From positions 1 through 64,000 of the forward strand of contig JANRKB010000037.1 in the NCBI GenBank assembly GCA_033763695.1: 64,000 nucleotides of DNA, given 5' to 3'. A program made the position numbers and the translations under genes. Numbering within the stretch: position 1 is the first letter of the stretch; each line of letters begins with the position of its first letter. Source of the stretch: JANRKB01 sp033763695. Lineage in GTDB: Bacteria; Planctomycetota; Phycisphaerae; Phycisphaerales; UBA1924. The notes below the pieces were generated by a model. That model was not told where the DNA came from and ran no database searches. It was given only the letters and a program-made list of their open reading frames with translations. Positions 17,039-25,724 of the stretch are shown here, piece by piece.

Positions 17039-18280
17039 ATGAAGTGGTGGCCATGGACATCGCGGGCCGGTTCTGGTGCGACACATCCGCACCCGGGGGC
17101 TCGCGTCGTCGCGCGACGCTATCACGTGCACACGCCAGGCATCGTCTACGTCGGCACAACGATGCTGCTTTCGGCGGGCGCGGCCAACAGCCAGAACAAC
17201 CTGCTTTTCTGGGCGTTTGGGCTGGCGGTCGGCGGGCTGCTCGTCTCGGGCATCCTCAGCGGCATCGCGCTGATGGGTGTCGGCCTTGAGCGGCTGGACG
17301 CGGACAACGCCTCTGCGGGTGAGCCGCTGCGTATTCGATATCGGTTGCGCAATCGCAGCCGCCTGCTTTCGTGCCGAGCGGTGCATGTCGTCGAACTGCC
17401 CGATAAGTCGGACATAACCCCCGCGGCGGACCTGCCCGCGGGGTTTGCGGATGTCGTGCCGACGCGCGGCAGCGTCGCGATGGACGGCATCGGCGCGGCA
17501 CGCCCGCGCGGCGTGGTGACGTTTCGCTTCGTGCGTGTGTGGAGCACATTCCCTTTCGGCATCGCGAAGAAGTCGGTGACGTTTGAGGAAGCGCAGACGA
17601 TCCGCATCTGGCCGCAGGTGTGGGAACTCAAAGCGGGCACGTTGACTCCCCCACCACGCGGGGGTGAGCGTTCGCGGACGACGCCGCGGCTGGCGACTGA
17701 CGGGGCGGAGTTGTTCGCGCTGCGCGAGTATCAGGACGGCGACCCGGTGCGCACGATCGCGTGGAGGCCCAGCGCGCGGAGCACGGAACTGCTCGTGCGT
17801 CAGGCCGCGGAATCGACCACGGCACGCGTGCGAGTTGTGCTGCGCGTGCCGGAGTCGGGCGTCGAGCCGGCACTTCTGGAGACGGCGATTTCGCTGGCGG
17901 CGTCGGCATTCATCGAACTTGAGCGCAGCGGCGTGTCGGTGGCGTTTGATGCACCCGCGCTGGGCGTTCACATCCCCGCGGGGCAGGGCCGCCAGCATGT
18001 TCGCCGCCTGCTGGATGAACTCGCGCTCGCGACCCTCGGCGCACGCCCGCGCCGACCCCGCGCCGAATCCGCGGGGCATCGCGTTGTCGTCGTGCACGCA
18101 GGGCCGGTCGACGCGGCGGCACGCGAGGGAACCCACGAAGCAAGCGGCGCGGCACAGCATCTTTCGGCACTGGATGTCGAGTCGCTTCGCGCGGACGCCG
18201 GGCGGCCGGCGTTCGTTCCCGTGCCGCTGCGCACATGGCGCGAGCGCGTGGGCGAATGGTGGAAGGGAGGCCGCGCGTGA
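17039..18280 (+). CDS. DUF58 family membrane protein
   Basis: 413 residues. Two hydrophobic segments near the N-terminus (about 36-75) are followed by a beta-rich region and the DUF58 core ELFALREYQDGDPVRTIAWRPSAR, then a degenerate VWA-like half. DUF58 proteins travel with MoxR ATPases and TgpA-type transglutaminases in membrane-associated assembly systems. The downstream TgpA-like gene overlaps by 4 bp (GTGA), so the two are translationally coupled; the MoxR of this window is at 48.8 kb. I take the ATG at 17039 rather than a TTG two codons earlier. Confidence 0.85.
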   Translation: MKWWPWTSRAGSGATHPHPGARVVARRYHVHTPGIVYVGTTMLLSAGAANSQNNLLFWAFGLAVGGLLVSGILSGIALMGVGLERLDADNASAGEPLRIRYRLRNRSRLLSCRAVHVVELPDKSDITPAADLPAGFADVVPTRGSVAMDGIGAARPRGVVTFRFVRVWSTFPFGIAKKSVTFEEAQTIRIWPQVWELKAGTLTPPPRGGERSRTTPRLATDGAELFALREYQDGDPVRTIAWRPSARSTELLVRQAAESTTARVRVVLRVPESGVEPALLETAISLAASAFIELERSGVSVAFDAPALGVHIPAGQGRQHVRRLLDELALATLGARPRRPRAESAGHRVVVVHAGPVDAAAREGTHEASGAAQHLSALDVESLRADAGRPAFVPVPLRTWRERVGEWWKGGRA

Positions 18281-20421
18281 ACCCCAGTCGCGGCTTCTCG
18301 GTGTGCGCGTTCAGCGTGATGGCGCTGAGCGTGCTGGCGTACGCGCTGGCGGAACCGATGCCCGCGTTCTTTCTGGTCTGGCTGCCGCTCGCGCTGGCGG
18401 GGTGGTGGTTCAGTCGCGACGGCGGGCGTGCGCTGCCGCCACTCGTCACGGGACTGTTGATCGCGGCGGCGGTCGGCTTCGGCGCGTGGCGTGCACTGGA
18501 ATCGCACCTGAGTGTGTCGACGTTCTCGCAGTTTCTCGCGGCGTTGCTGGTGATCAAGACGACAGAGCGCTCTTCGCCGCGTGACTACGGCCTGATGCTC
18601 GCACTCAGTGTGTTCATGTGCGTCGGCGCGATTCTGACGAGCAACGCGCTGGTGGTGGCGGTGCCTGTGATCCTTGCGCTCGGGCTGCTCGTGCTCTCCA
18701 CGATGCAGTTGCAGGTCGAGGCGGGGCACTTTGCACAGCGGCTGCGGCTGATCCGGCTGGGGATGAAGCCAGATGCGACTCCGCCGCGCATGCAGTTGCG
18801 TCTGTCAGCCAGTGCGCTGGTTGCGCTCGTGCTTGGCCTGAGCATTTCGGCGATCGTTTTCGTCTCGTTCCCGCGCGGCCTGGGCGCGGGACAGATGAGC
18901 GAATGGGGCTCTGACCTGCTGTCGCGGCGCACGGGCTTTACGGAGGTTGTGCGACTCGGTCTGGGCGGCAACATCACGCAGTCGCAGACTGCAGTGCTCG
19001 ATGTGCGTTTCAGCGACGCCGACGGCAAGCCGCTGGGCGGATACGCACAGCAGTGGTATTTGCGCGGCGCGGCACTCGATGAGTACACCGACGGCTCGTG
19101 GCGACGCAGCCCGCGGCAGATTGAGGACGACGCGCTGCCCGAAGGTGCGACCGTCAACGTGCTCGAATCGTCGCGTCGCCCCGTGCAGTTGCAGCAGTCC
19201 ACCACGCTGCGAAGTGCGTCGCGCAACAGCCCGGTGTTTGTCGCGTGGCAGCCGGTGCGCGTTCGTTCCGGACACAGCAGCGATCGACTGACGCTCACGC
19301 CCGAGACGCTGACGATCCGGCGCGAGGGCGGCTCGGGCGTGATCGCCTATGACGCGGACCTGACGCTGCCTCGGCAGAATCCGGAGGTCGAGTACGAACG
19401 ATTCGGCGCATCATTCGATTCGGCGGTGGTGCATCGGCACGCGATCGCCGCACTCAAGGCGGCCGAGATGGAGCCGGACCCGGAGAAGCGCGCGGTGCAT
19501 GACGATGCGCGGGCGGCGCGGGCAATCGAGTCGTACTTGAGTCGCAACTTCGCGTACACGCTCAACGCGGGCGCGGCACCGACCGGCACGGACCCGATCG
19601 AGTGGTTCCTCGACACGCGTAAGGCGGGGCACTGCGAGTACTTCGCCTCGGCGATGGTGGCGATGTGCCGCAGCGTCGGCATGGATGCTCGCGTGATCGC
19701 GGGGTATGTCGCCAGCGAGTGGAATGAGGCGAGCAACTCGTATGTGGTGCGCGAATCAAACGCGCACGCGTGGGCGGAGGTCGAGATCGGCGGCGGATAT
19801 TGGGCGACGTTCGACCCCTCGCCGCAAGAAGAACTGCGGGCGACCCAGCAGGGCAGCAACACGCTCAGCGCGTGGATCGGTCGCCTGCTCGACGACGTGA
19901 ACTATGCCTGGAATCGTGAAGTCGTTTCGTTTGATGAGAGCCGACGCGTCGCACTGCTGGGGCCGGACGTCGCCAGCCCGCTGAGCGGCAATGCGGTCAT
20001 CCGCTGGCTGGCGCAGCGCTTCAGGCCCAACGCGGATGAATCGCGTGGCACCGCGCTGGCACGCGGCTTGATGCTCTTCTTTGCCGTGATTGCGCTGGGC
20101 GCGGCGATGGTCCTCGCGGGGCGATGGTTGGCGCGATTGGCCGGGTGGACGCAGCGGCTCGGGTTCGGCACGCGAACAACGCGCGTCGTTGATCCGTGGC
20201 ACGCGGGGCTGCTGCGGGCCTTGGCGCGACGCGGCCTGACGAAACCCGCGTGGCGGCCGCTCGCGATGCACGTGGAACACTCCCCACTCTCCGATACGGA
20301 TCGCACACTCGCGCGACGCGTTGCATGGGCGAGCTATCGCACGCGATTTGGCTTTGGCCTCGACACGACGGCACGCGACCAGGCGGCCGATGCATTGAGA
20401 CGATTGGAGCGGCGCACCTGA
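18277..20421 (+). CDS. TgpA-like membrane transglutaminase (DUF3488 + transglutaminase core)
   Basis: 714 residues. The N-terminal 200 residues contain about six membrane helices (DUF3488/TgpA_N). A periplasmic transglutaminase-like domain follows with the catalytic triad C453 (AGHCEYFASAM), H497 (NAHAWAEVEI) and D513 (TFDPSP). A C-terminal membrane helix (about 590-615) leads to a short cytoplasmic DUF4129-like tail. The start is GTG at 18277, overlapping the DUF58 stop (GTGA). The substrate is unknown; the family resembles Pseudomonas TgpA, an essential inner-membrane protein. Confidence 0.88.
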   Translation: MNPSRGFSVCAFSVMALSVLAYALAEPMPAFFLVWLPLALAGWWFSRDGGRALPPLVTGLLIAAAVGFGAWRALESHLSVSTFSQFLAALLVIKTTERSSPRDYGLMLALSVFMCVGAILTSNALVVAVPVILALGLLVLSTMQLQVEAGHFAQRLRLIRLGMKPDATPPRMQLRLSASALVALVLGLSISAIVFVSFPRGLGAGQMSEWGSDLLSRRTGFTEVVRLGLGGNITQSQTAVLDVRFSDADGKPLGGYAQQWYLRGAALDEYTDGSWRRSPRQIEDDALPEGATVNVLESSRRPVQLQQSTTLRSASRNSPVFVAWQPVRVRSGHSSDRLTLTPETLTIRREGGSGVIAYDADLTLPRQNPEVEYERFGASFDSAVVHRHAIAALKAAEMEPDPEKRAVHDDARAARAIESYLSRNFAYTLNAGAAPTGTDPIEWFLDTRKAGHCEYFASAMVAMCRSVGMDARVIAGYVASEWNEASNSYVVRESNAHAWAEVEIGGGYWATFDPSPQEELRATQQGSNTLSAWIGRLLDDVNYAWNREVVSFDESRRVALLGPDVASPLSGNAVIRWLAQRFRPNADESRGTALARGLMLFFAVIALGAAMVLAGRWLARLAGWTQRLGFGTRTTRVVDPWHAGLLRALARRGLTKPAWRPLAMHVEHSPLSDTDRTLARRVAWASYRTRFGFGLDTTARDQAADALRRLERRT

Positions 20422-20473
20422 CGCCGTGTCCCGTTGCCCACGCCTGTGCAGCCTTTGCTTGTACACTTGATCC

Positions 20474-21283
20474 ATGGGTTCCGGGAAGCGCTTTGGAAGC
20501 TGGGATGTGATCGCGATGCACATTCTGCGTGGCACCAGTCGCATCACAATTCGTCGTCCGGCTCGCTTGGCGATTCGACGAACACCGCTTGAACGCCTGA
20601 ACGCGGCGATTGGTCCACTCGACTCGTGGGATGAGATCCTGACGAAGCCTCTCGCATGGCTTCTTCTTCTCGCGATCTTTGGCGGCGGTTGGCTCGCGCT
20701 CGAGGTGTTCCATGCACCGCTGGCAACCATTGCTATCGGCATAGCCATCGTCGGCACGTTGATCACCATCGTGTTTGGCACCTCGCTCGTCAGGGACGCG
20801 CGTTTGGTCATGTTCCGCCGTCGTCGCATGGGTATTTGTGATGCGACCGACGCCGACGCAGCCGCGGAACTTCGCGAGCGTCGCGAGCGTTGGGATGCGA
20901 ACTTGATGAAACATGAGCATGTTCTCTCGCGGCAGTTCATCCCAGGCACATGGCGGCTCTGGGTTGCTCTGCTCCCGCTCGTGCCCGCGTCGAGTCTGAT
21001 TCCATCGATGCTGGGGGTGCGCTCGCTGTGGCCGGGCTTCTTGGTGGTCGCGACGATGTTTGGGACATTCGTCGTGACGAACAGAGTGACATCGGACCGT
21101 CTCAACCGTGTCAAGGCGAGTCTGACAAAGCCGATCTGCCCGGACTGCGGATATTCGCTGAATCGCGGCAAGGAAGTCGCTGATCACGACGGGAACCCGG
21201 TTCATTTCGGCCCGCCGCGCTGCCCAGAATGCGGCACGCCTTGGCCCTTGATTCCTGCGCCGGTGAGGCGAGTGTCGCAGTGA
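20474..21283 (+). CDS. Membrane protein with C-terminal zinc ribbon
   Basis: 269 residues, no family recognised. Four hydrophobic stretches (about 57-73, 75-97, 158-178 and 184-204) suggest a four-helix membrane protein. The C-terminal 50 residues carry CPDCGYSL and CPECGTPWP separated by 27 residues, a four-Cys zinc-ribbon arrangement. Between helix pairs lies a charged segment rich in Arg and Glu. No good ribosome site is seen before the ATG at 20474, and a start at residue 15 is possible. Small membrane proteins with a terminal zinc ribbon are common in planctomycetes; no function is assigned. Confidence 0.65.
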   Translation: MGSGKRFGSWDVIAMHILRGTSRITIRRPARLAIRRTPLERLNAAIGPLDSWDEILTKPLAWLLLLAIFGGGWLALEVFHAPLATIAIGIAIVGTLITIVFGTSLVRDARLVMFRRRRMGICDATDADAAAELRERRERWDANLMKHEHVLSRQFIPGTWRLWVALLPLVPASSLIPSMLGVRSLWPGFLVVATMFGTFVVTNRVTSDRLNRVKASLTKPICPDCGYSLNRGKEVADHDGNPVHFGPPRCPECGTPWPLIPAPVRRVSQ

Positions 21284-21531
21284 TCGCGGCGAAGCGTGCG
21301 CGTGTTATTGGCCGGTGCCTCGCGCGGCCGCGCGTCGCGTGGCGTTTATGCCGACCCGAACGCGCTTCACTCAACGCCCCGCGTGATCACCTCTGCGCGC
21401 GTTCTGAAGGGCAACCGATAGGTACACGGGGTGCGTGCCGCGTGCTGGTCGCGCGGGCGCTGCAACTGAGTCGCGGCTGATGTCTGCCGCGCCGTGACGA
21501 TGTGTTCTGCGTCTTCTTTCGGAGATTTGCC

Positions 21532-22383
21532 GTGCCTGCCAATCGCTCCCGGACCGATCGTTGGCGTGAGTGTCTTCAGCAGATCAGCGAGCGCGGCGGC
21601 GGCATCGAGTTCGCCTTCGCGCGCGCCGATCAGACCGACGCCGAGGCCGCGGGTGAAGCCGGCGACCTGATGTGGCGGGTGCATGTCCTGGGGCTCTCGA
21701 ACGATGAGATCCTGGTTGAGCATCCCAGCGCAATGGGCCAGCCGCTGAACGTCCGCGAAGGCGCGGAACTGGTCGTCGTGATGGCCGTCGGCCAGAATCG
21801 CTGGATGTTCCGCACCCGCGCGATCGGCACGCACGCGCTGCAAGGCCCGCGCGGGCACGCCACGCGTTCGCTGCGGCTGATGATGCCCGCGGCGGTCGAG
21901 CGTTGCCAGCGGCGCAACTTCCTGCGCGTGGGCAGCGCGAGTCTGAATCTGGTTCGCACGCGGATCTGGCCGCTGCTCGATCCGTCGAGCGTGGTGCTGG
22001 CCGAGGCGGCCAATCGCGATCTGTTCAAGACGGGCGGCAATGCCGCTCTGGGGGATGATCGCATCGTGCTGCCCGAGGTCGGCCCCAGCTTCGACGCTCG
22101 CCTGATGAACATCGGCGGCGGCGGCGTAGGGTTGCTCGTCAACAAGAACGATGCGTCCGCCGCGTCGCGGGCCCGCATGGTGTGGATGATGCTCGACCTG
22201 ACGCCGACGCTTTCGGCACCGCTCGCGGTCACGGCCCGCATCGCGCACACGCACATCGACAGCGAGCAGAACCTCTACCTCGGCACGGCGTTCGAGTTCA
22301 CCTTCAACATCGCGCACCGTTCTTTCGTGGTGGACCAGGTGCTTAAGTACGTCAACCAGCTTCAGCTCCGCGTCGCGGCCTGA
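21532..22383 (+). CDS. PilZ-domain protein (YcgR-like c-di-GMP receptor candidate)
   Basis: 283 residues. The N-terminal half resembles the YcgR/PilZN beta-barrel (VREGAELVVVMAV). The PilZ half opens with ERCQRRNFLRVG, which satisfies the RRxxxR c-di-GMP motif; the second motif is N-I-G-G-G-G instead of D/N-x-S-x-x-G, one Ser-to-Gly change. A 50-residue insertion (LLDPSSVVLAEAANRD region) separates the two motifs. The start is GTG at 21532, with GGAG 7 nt upstream. A terminator follows. It may act on motility, secretion or polysaccharide in response to c-di-GMP. Confidence 0.8.
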   Translation: MPANRSRTDRWRECLQQISERGGGIEFAFARADQTDAEAAGEAGDLMWRVHVLGLSNDEILVEHPSAMGQPLNVREGAELVVVMAVGQNRWMFRTRAIGTHALQGPRGHATRSLRLMMPAAVERCQRRNFLRVGSASLNLVRTRIWPLLDPSSVVLAEAANRDLFKTGGNAALGDDRIVLPEVGPSFDARLMNIGGGGVGLLVNKNDASAASRARMVWMMLDLTPTLSAPLAVTARIAHTHIDSEQNLYLGTAFEFTFNIAHRSFVVDQVLKYVNQLQLRVAA

Positions 22384-22407
22384 GCACGCACGACAGCAAA
22401 AACAGAA

Positions 22408-22440
22408 CCGGGACCATCACGCGGTCCCGGCTTTGTTTTT
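22408..22440 (+). terminator. Rho-independent terminator after the PilZ gene
   Basis: CCGGGACC (22408-22415) pairs with GGTCCCGG (22423-22430), followed by CTTTGTTTTT. It separates the PilZ gene from the convergent lipoprotein gene. Confidence 0.9.
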
Positions 22441-22457
22441 CTTTGGTCTCGTGCGAT

Positions 22458-23312
22458 TCAGCGCTGCGTCTTGTCGGGGTTGATCTCGACACGGACGAGG
22501 CCGCCGCCGCTGCGAATCTTGATGGGGTTGGAGGCGTCGTTGAGAACGCCGGTCCATGTGTTTGCGGTCTGCAGGATGTTGGTGACCTGTGCCGTGCGAT
22601 CGCGGAGTTCAACGGGACCGTTGACGGTGGCAAGGTCGATGGTGCCGCTGGAGCGGCCGCTCATGGCGACGAAGATTTCGCCGTCGCTCGTGCTGAGGGT
22701 GACGGGATCGACGAGTCGCTGCGTGGTGCGGATGGTGATGGGGCCGCCTTCGCCCGAGCCGTAGCCATTGGCGACGTCGATCGGACCGCCGACGTCCTTG
22801 AGCGAGACGCCGCCCGCGGAGTTGCGGATGCGGACGCCATCGCACGACGGGACTTCGATGGTGATCCAGATGTAAAGCCCGGTGCCTTCGACGGCGCCCT
22901 TGGTGTTGACGACGCGGACGAGGGTGGAGTCAGCGCGGGGGGACAGGTTCGCGCTGATCCACTTGCGCTGTGCCGCGGCTTCGTCCTTGACGGGCTGGCC
23001 GGTCTTGAAGTCAACGACGCGGGCGGTGACGCGCGGGCGCTGGAACTTGGGATTGACGATCACGTCGACAGAGCCGCCCTTGTTCTCGACGTCGATGCTG
23101 AAGGGGCGGGAGGAGTCGTAGCGTGCCGTCACCGGGAGCAGCGAGAGGTCATCCGCTTCGGGAATCGACGAGCAGCCGGCGAGCAGGGCGGCACCGAGCG
23201 CGGCGGCGGCCATGAGCGTCAGGGCGGCAGCCCGCACTGGCCCCGAGCGGGCTTTGCGATGCGGCGGATTGAGTGGGGCGTCGGACCAGTGCGTCATCCA
23301 TCCCTGCGACAT
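22458..23312 (-). CDS. Lipoprotein with DUF4097-like beta-helix repeats
   Basis: 284 residues. A basic, hydrophobic leader ends in LLAGCSS, a clear lipobox with Cys near residue 47. The rest is beta-rich with repeating units of the type 'SAGGVSLKDVGGPIDVANGYG' and 'STSDGEIFVAMSG', as in DUF4097/DUF4098 putative adhesins, which form right-handed beta-structures. The ATG at 23310-23312 has AGGAAGG 7-8 nt upstream and is preferred to the ATG ten codons earlier. It should be an envelope lipoprotein; its partner is unknown. Confidence 0.75.
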   Translation of the reverse strand: MSQGWMTHWSDAPLNPPHRKARSGPVRAAALTLMAAAALGAALLAGCSSIPEADDLSLLPVTARYDSSRPFSIDVENKGGSVDVIVNPKFQRPRVTARVVDFKTGQPVKDEAAAQRKWISANLSPRADSTLVRVVNTKGAVEGTGLYIWITIEVPSCDGVRIRNSAGGVSLKDVGGPIDVANGYGSGEGGPITIRTTQRLVDPVTLSTSDGEIFVAMSGRSSGTIDLATVNGPVELRDRTAQVTNILQTANTWTGVLNDASNPIKIRSGGGLVRVEINPDKTQR

Positions 23313-23990
23313 GAACAGCCCTTCCTGGATTCGGATCTGCATTTGAGGTCACTGAGTCGAGCGCGACACGACAGATCGTGCCGTCCCTGGCCACCCCACA
23401 CGGGCTCCGCACGGGGCCGCCAACGGGAGCAACAGTGTACCCGCCGGATACACCCATTACGCTTCTCTGTTGTCGGCCATACGCCGGGCTGGGCTCAAAC
23501 GTTCGTGTTGGGCGATGCGGCAGGGACGCGTCCCAACGCCGTGTCCGACGCGACAACGCCCCAAGAACCCCCTGCACGACTCCGGTATTCCTGCTAGGAT
23601 GATGTTCTCTCCGGCACCGAGTCGGAGAACACGGTTCCTCTGGGCTTTGCACAACACCTTGCGGGTTTCGAAGAGTCAGGATTCTCTCGTCTTGCCGGGC
23701 GGTCAACTGCTTGGGCCGAGCCAGTGCGATCCTTGCGGCGTGCCACGCCGGTAGGACCAGCACTCCCCCACGCCTCGCCGACCCCGACGTTTCACGACGA
23801 GAGTGACACTCGAGTTCACGATGCGCCAATGTTCATCCCAACGCGACGCAGACGCTTGCCCCGGGCCAGAAATCCCCGCGGCGAATCCGCTGCGACGCTC
23901 CTTGCGATGATCACGTGACTCGATACCCCTCTTGAATCCGTACGCGTGCCTGATGGGCAAAGCCCCTCGAATGATCAGGGGTGTCACATC
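23313..23990. other. Divergent intergenic region upstream of rny
   Basis: 678 bases. I see a GTTCTC/GAGAAC hairpin at about 23604-23630 and two alternative short stems just before the rny start (23949-23981) that involve the AGGGG ribosome site. No protein gene is credible here. Promoters for the lipoprotein and rny genes must lie in it but are not obvious. Confidence 0.5.
23949..23981 (+). promoter_or_regulatory. Possible SD-sequestering hairpin before rny
   Basis: CCTGAT (23949-23954) can pair with ATCAGG (23974-23979), or CCCCT (23963-23967) with AGGGG (23977-23981). The second pairing buries the whole Shine-Dalgarno sequence of rny, whose ATG is at 23991. The two folds exclude each other, which would allow a switch. 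This is a structural prediction by eye. Confidence 0.3.
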
Positions 23991-25625
23991 ATGGTCCAAC
24001 TCGTCGTTCCCGGTGGCGGCCTTCCCGCCTCTCTCGCCTCGGCTCGCGCACTCTCGCTCGCTGAGCTGACGCCCACCGACTTTGGCATCATCGGCGGCGC
24101 GCTGGTCGTCGGCCTCGTGATCGGCATCGTGGTGATGCGGGTGCTGCTGGGCAAGCAAGCGGCGCAGGCCAAGAGCCAGGGCAGTCAACTCGTCGAGCAG
24201 GCGAAACTCGAGGCTCAGAACATCACCCAGCAGGCACGGCTTGAGGGCGAGCGGCAGGCGCTGGAGCGCAAGGAAGCCGCCGAGAAGGAACTGGAAGCCA
24301 GCCGCAATGAGCTGCGTGAGACCGAACGCCGGCTCGTGAAGCGTGAAGACCTGATGGACCGCAAGGAGGAGATGCTGGCCCTGAAGGACCAGACCCTCAC
24401 CCGGCAGGCCGAAGCCGTGAAGGCCCGCGAGAGCACCATCGCCCAGCGCGAGGCCGAGTCGGCGCGGCTGGTGGAAGAGCAGAAGCAGAAACTCCTCAGC
24501 GTGGCGAACATGACCGTGGCTCAGGCCAAGGAAGAACTGCTCAAGCGCGTCGAGGAAGACTCGCGGCTCGAAGTCGGCAAGGTGGTGCGTCAGATCACCG
24601 AGGAAGCCGAGAACGAGGCCAAGGAGAAGGCCCGCGAGATCACGCTGATGGCGATTCAGCGGTACGCGACGGAGCACACCAGCGAGAGCACGGTGCGGTC
24701 GGTGGCAATCCCCTCGGACGACATGAAGGGACGCATCATTGGTCGCGAAGGGCGAAACATCCGTGCGATCGAAAAGGCGACCGGCGTGGACATCATCGTC
24801 GACGACACGCCGGGCGTGATCGTGGTGTCGTGCTTTGACAAGGTGCGTCAGGCGATTGCGGTTGAGTCACTTGAGCGACTGATTGCCGACGGCCGCATGC
24901 ATCCGGCACGCATCGAGGAAGTGGTCGAGAAGGTGCGTTCGGAGATCAACGAGAAGATCATGAAGGCGGGCAAGGACGCCGTGCTGGAGGCCAACCTCCG
25001 CGGCGTGCATCCCAAGATCGTCGAAGCGATGGGCAAACTGCACTATCGCACGTCGTACGGCCAGAACGTGCTGCGTCACTCGATCGAAGTCGGCTACCTC
25101 TGCCAGATCATCGCCGATCAACTCGGGCTCGACGGCACCATCGCGCGGCGCTGCGGCTTCCTGCATGACATCGGCAAGGCGATGGACCACGAGATGGAGG
25201 GTGGCCACCCCAAGATCGGCATGGACTTCGCCAAACTGCACGGCGAGAAAGAGCCCGTGCTCAACGCCATCGGCGGGCACCATGCTGATATCCCGTCGAC
25301 GAGCTTCTATACACCGATCGTCATGGCGGCGGACGCGATCAGCTCGGCCCGCCCCGGCGCACGCCGTGAGAGCATGGAGAAGTACGTCCAGCGGCTCATG
25401 GAACTGCAGGACATCGCGATGCGCTTCAAGGGCGTCACCGAGGCGTACGCGATCCAGGCTGGACGCGAAGTGCGCGTGATGATCGATGCGGCCAAGGTCG
25501 GCGACGACGAGGCGTTCCTCATCGCCCACAACATCGCCAAGAAGGTCAGCGAAGAGATGACGTTCCCCGGCGAGATCCGCGTGACCGTGCTGCGCGAGAC
25601 CAGGGCGATCGAGTACGCACGCTGA
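23991..25625 (+). CDS. rny: Ribonuclease Y
   Basis: 544 residues. One N-terminal membrane helix (DFGIIGGALVVGLVIGIVVM), a long coiled coil of about 150 residues, a KH domain (IIGREGRNIRAIEKATGVDI), and an HD domain with FLHDIGKAMDHE (H392, D393) and GGHHADIP. This is the full architecture of the membrane-bound endoribonuclease that starts mRNA decay. It ends with IRVTVLRETRAIEYAR as usual. The ATG at 23991 follows AGGGG by about 9 nt; the frame is open 15 codons further upstream. A strong hairpin follows. Confidence 0.95.
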   Translation: MVQLVVPGGGLPASLASARALSLAELTPTDFGIIGGALVVGLVIGIVVMRVLLGKQAAQAKSQGSQLVEQAKLEAQNITQQARLEGERQALERKEAAEKELEASRNELRETERRLVKREDLMDRKEEMLALKDQTLTRQAEAVKARESTIAQREAESARLVEEQKQKLLSVANMTVAQAKEELLKRVEEDSRLEVGKVVRQITEEAENEAKEKAREITLMAIQRYATEHTSESTVRSVAIPSDDMKGRIIGREGRNIRAIEKATGVDIIVDDTPGVIVVSCFDKVRQAIAVESLERLIADGRMHPARIEEVVEKVRSEINEKIMKAGKDAVLEANLRGVHPKIVEAMGKLHYRTSYGQNVLRHSIEVGYLCQIIADQLGLDGTIARRCGFLHDIGKAMDHEMEGGHPKIGMDFAKLHGEKEPVLNAIGGHHADIPSTSFYTPIVMAADAISSARPGARRESMEKYVQRLMELQDIAMRFKGVTEAYAIQAGREVRVMIDAAKVGDDEAFLIAHNIAKKVSEEMTFPGEIRVTVLRETRAIEYAR

Positions 25626-25651
25626 GCACGCAGTTCATCTGAAAACGCACA

Positions 25652-25686
25652 CGGGCGACACTCGCGAAAGTGTCGCCCGCGTCTTT
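25652..25686 (+). terminator. Terminator hairpin between rny and murA
   Basis: An 11-bp perfect stem, CGGGCGACACT with AGTGTCGCCCG, encloses a six-base loop. The following run (CGTCTTT) is U-poor. The stem lies between convergent genes and could serve both. Confidence 0.7.
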
Positions 25687-25724
25687 GAGGTGCGTGGAAT
25701 GCGTGCGGCGTGTGCCGCGGCGCG

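Noticed and set aside
23612..23625. A 13-base string, GGCACCGAGTCGG, identical to part of the Cas9 tracrRNA 3' hairpin.
   Set aside because: No repeat-spacer array, cas gene or anti-repeat is present; the closing half of the tracr stem and the U-tract are absent. Chance match.
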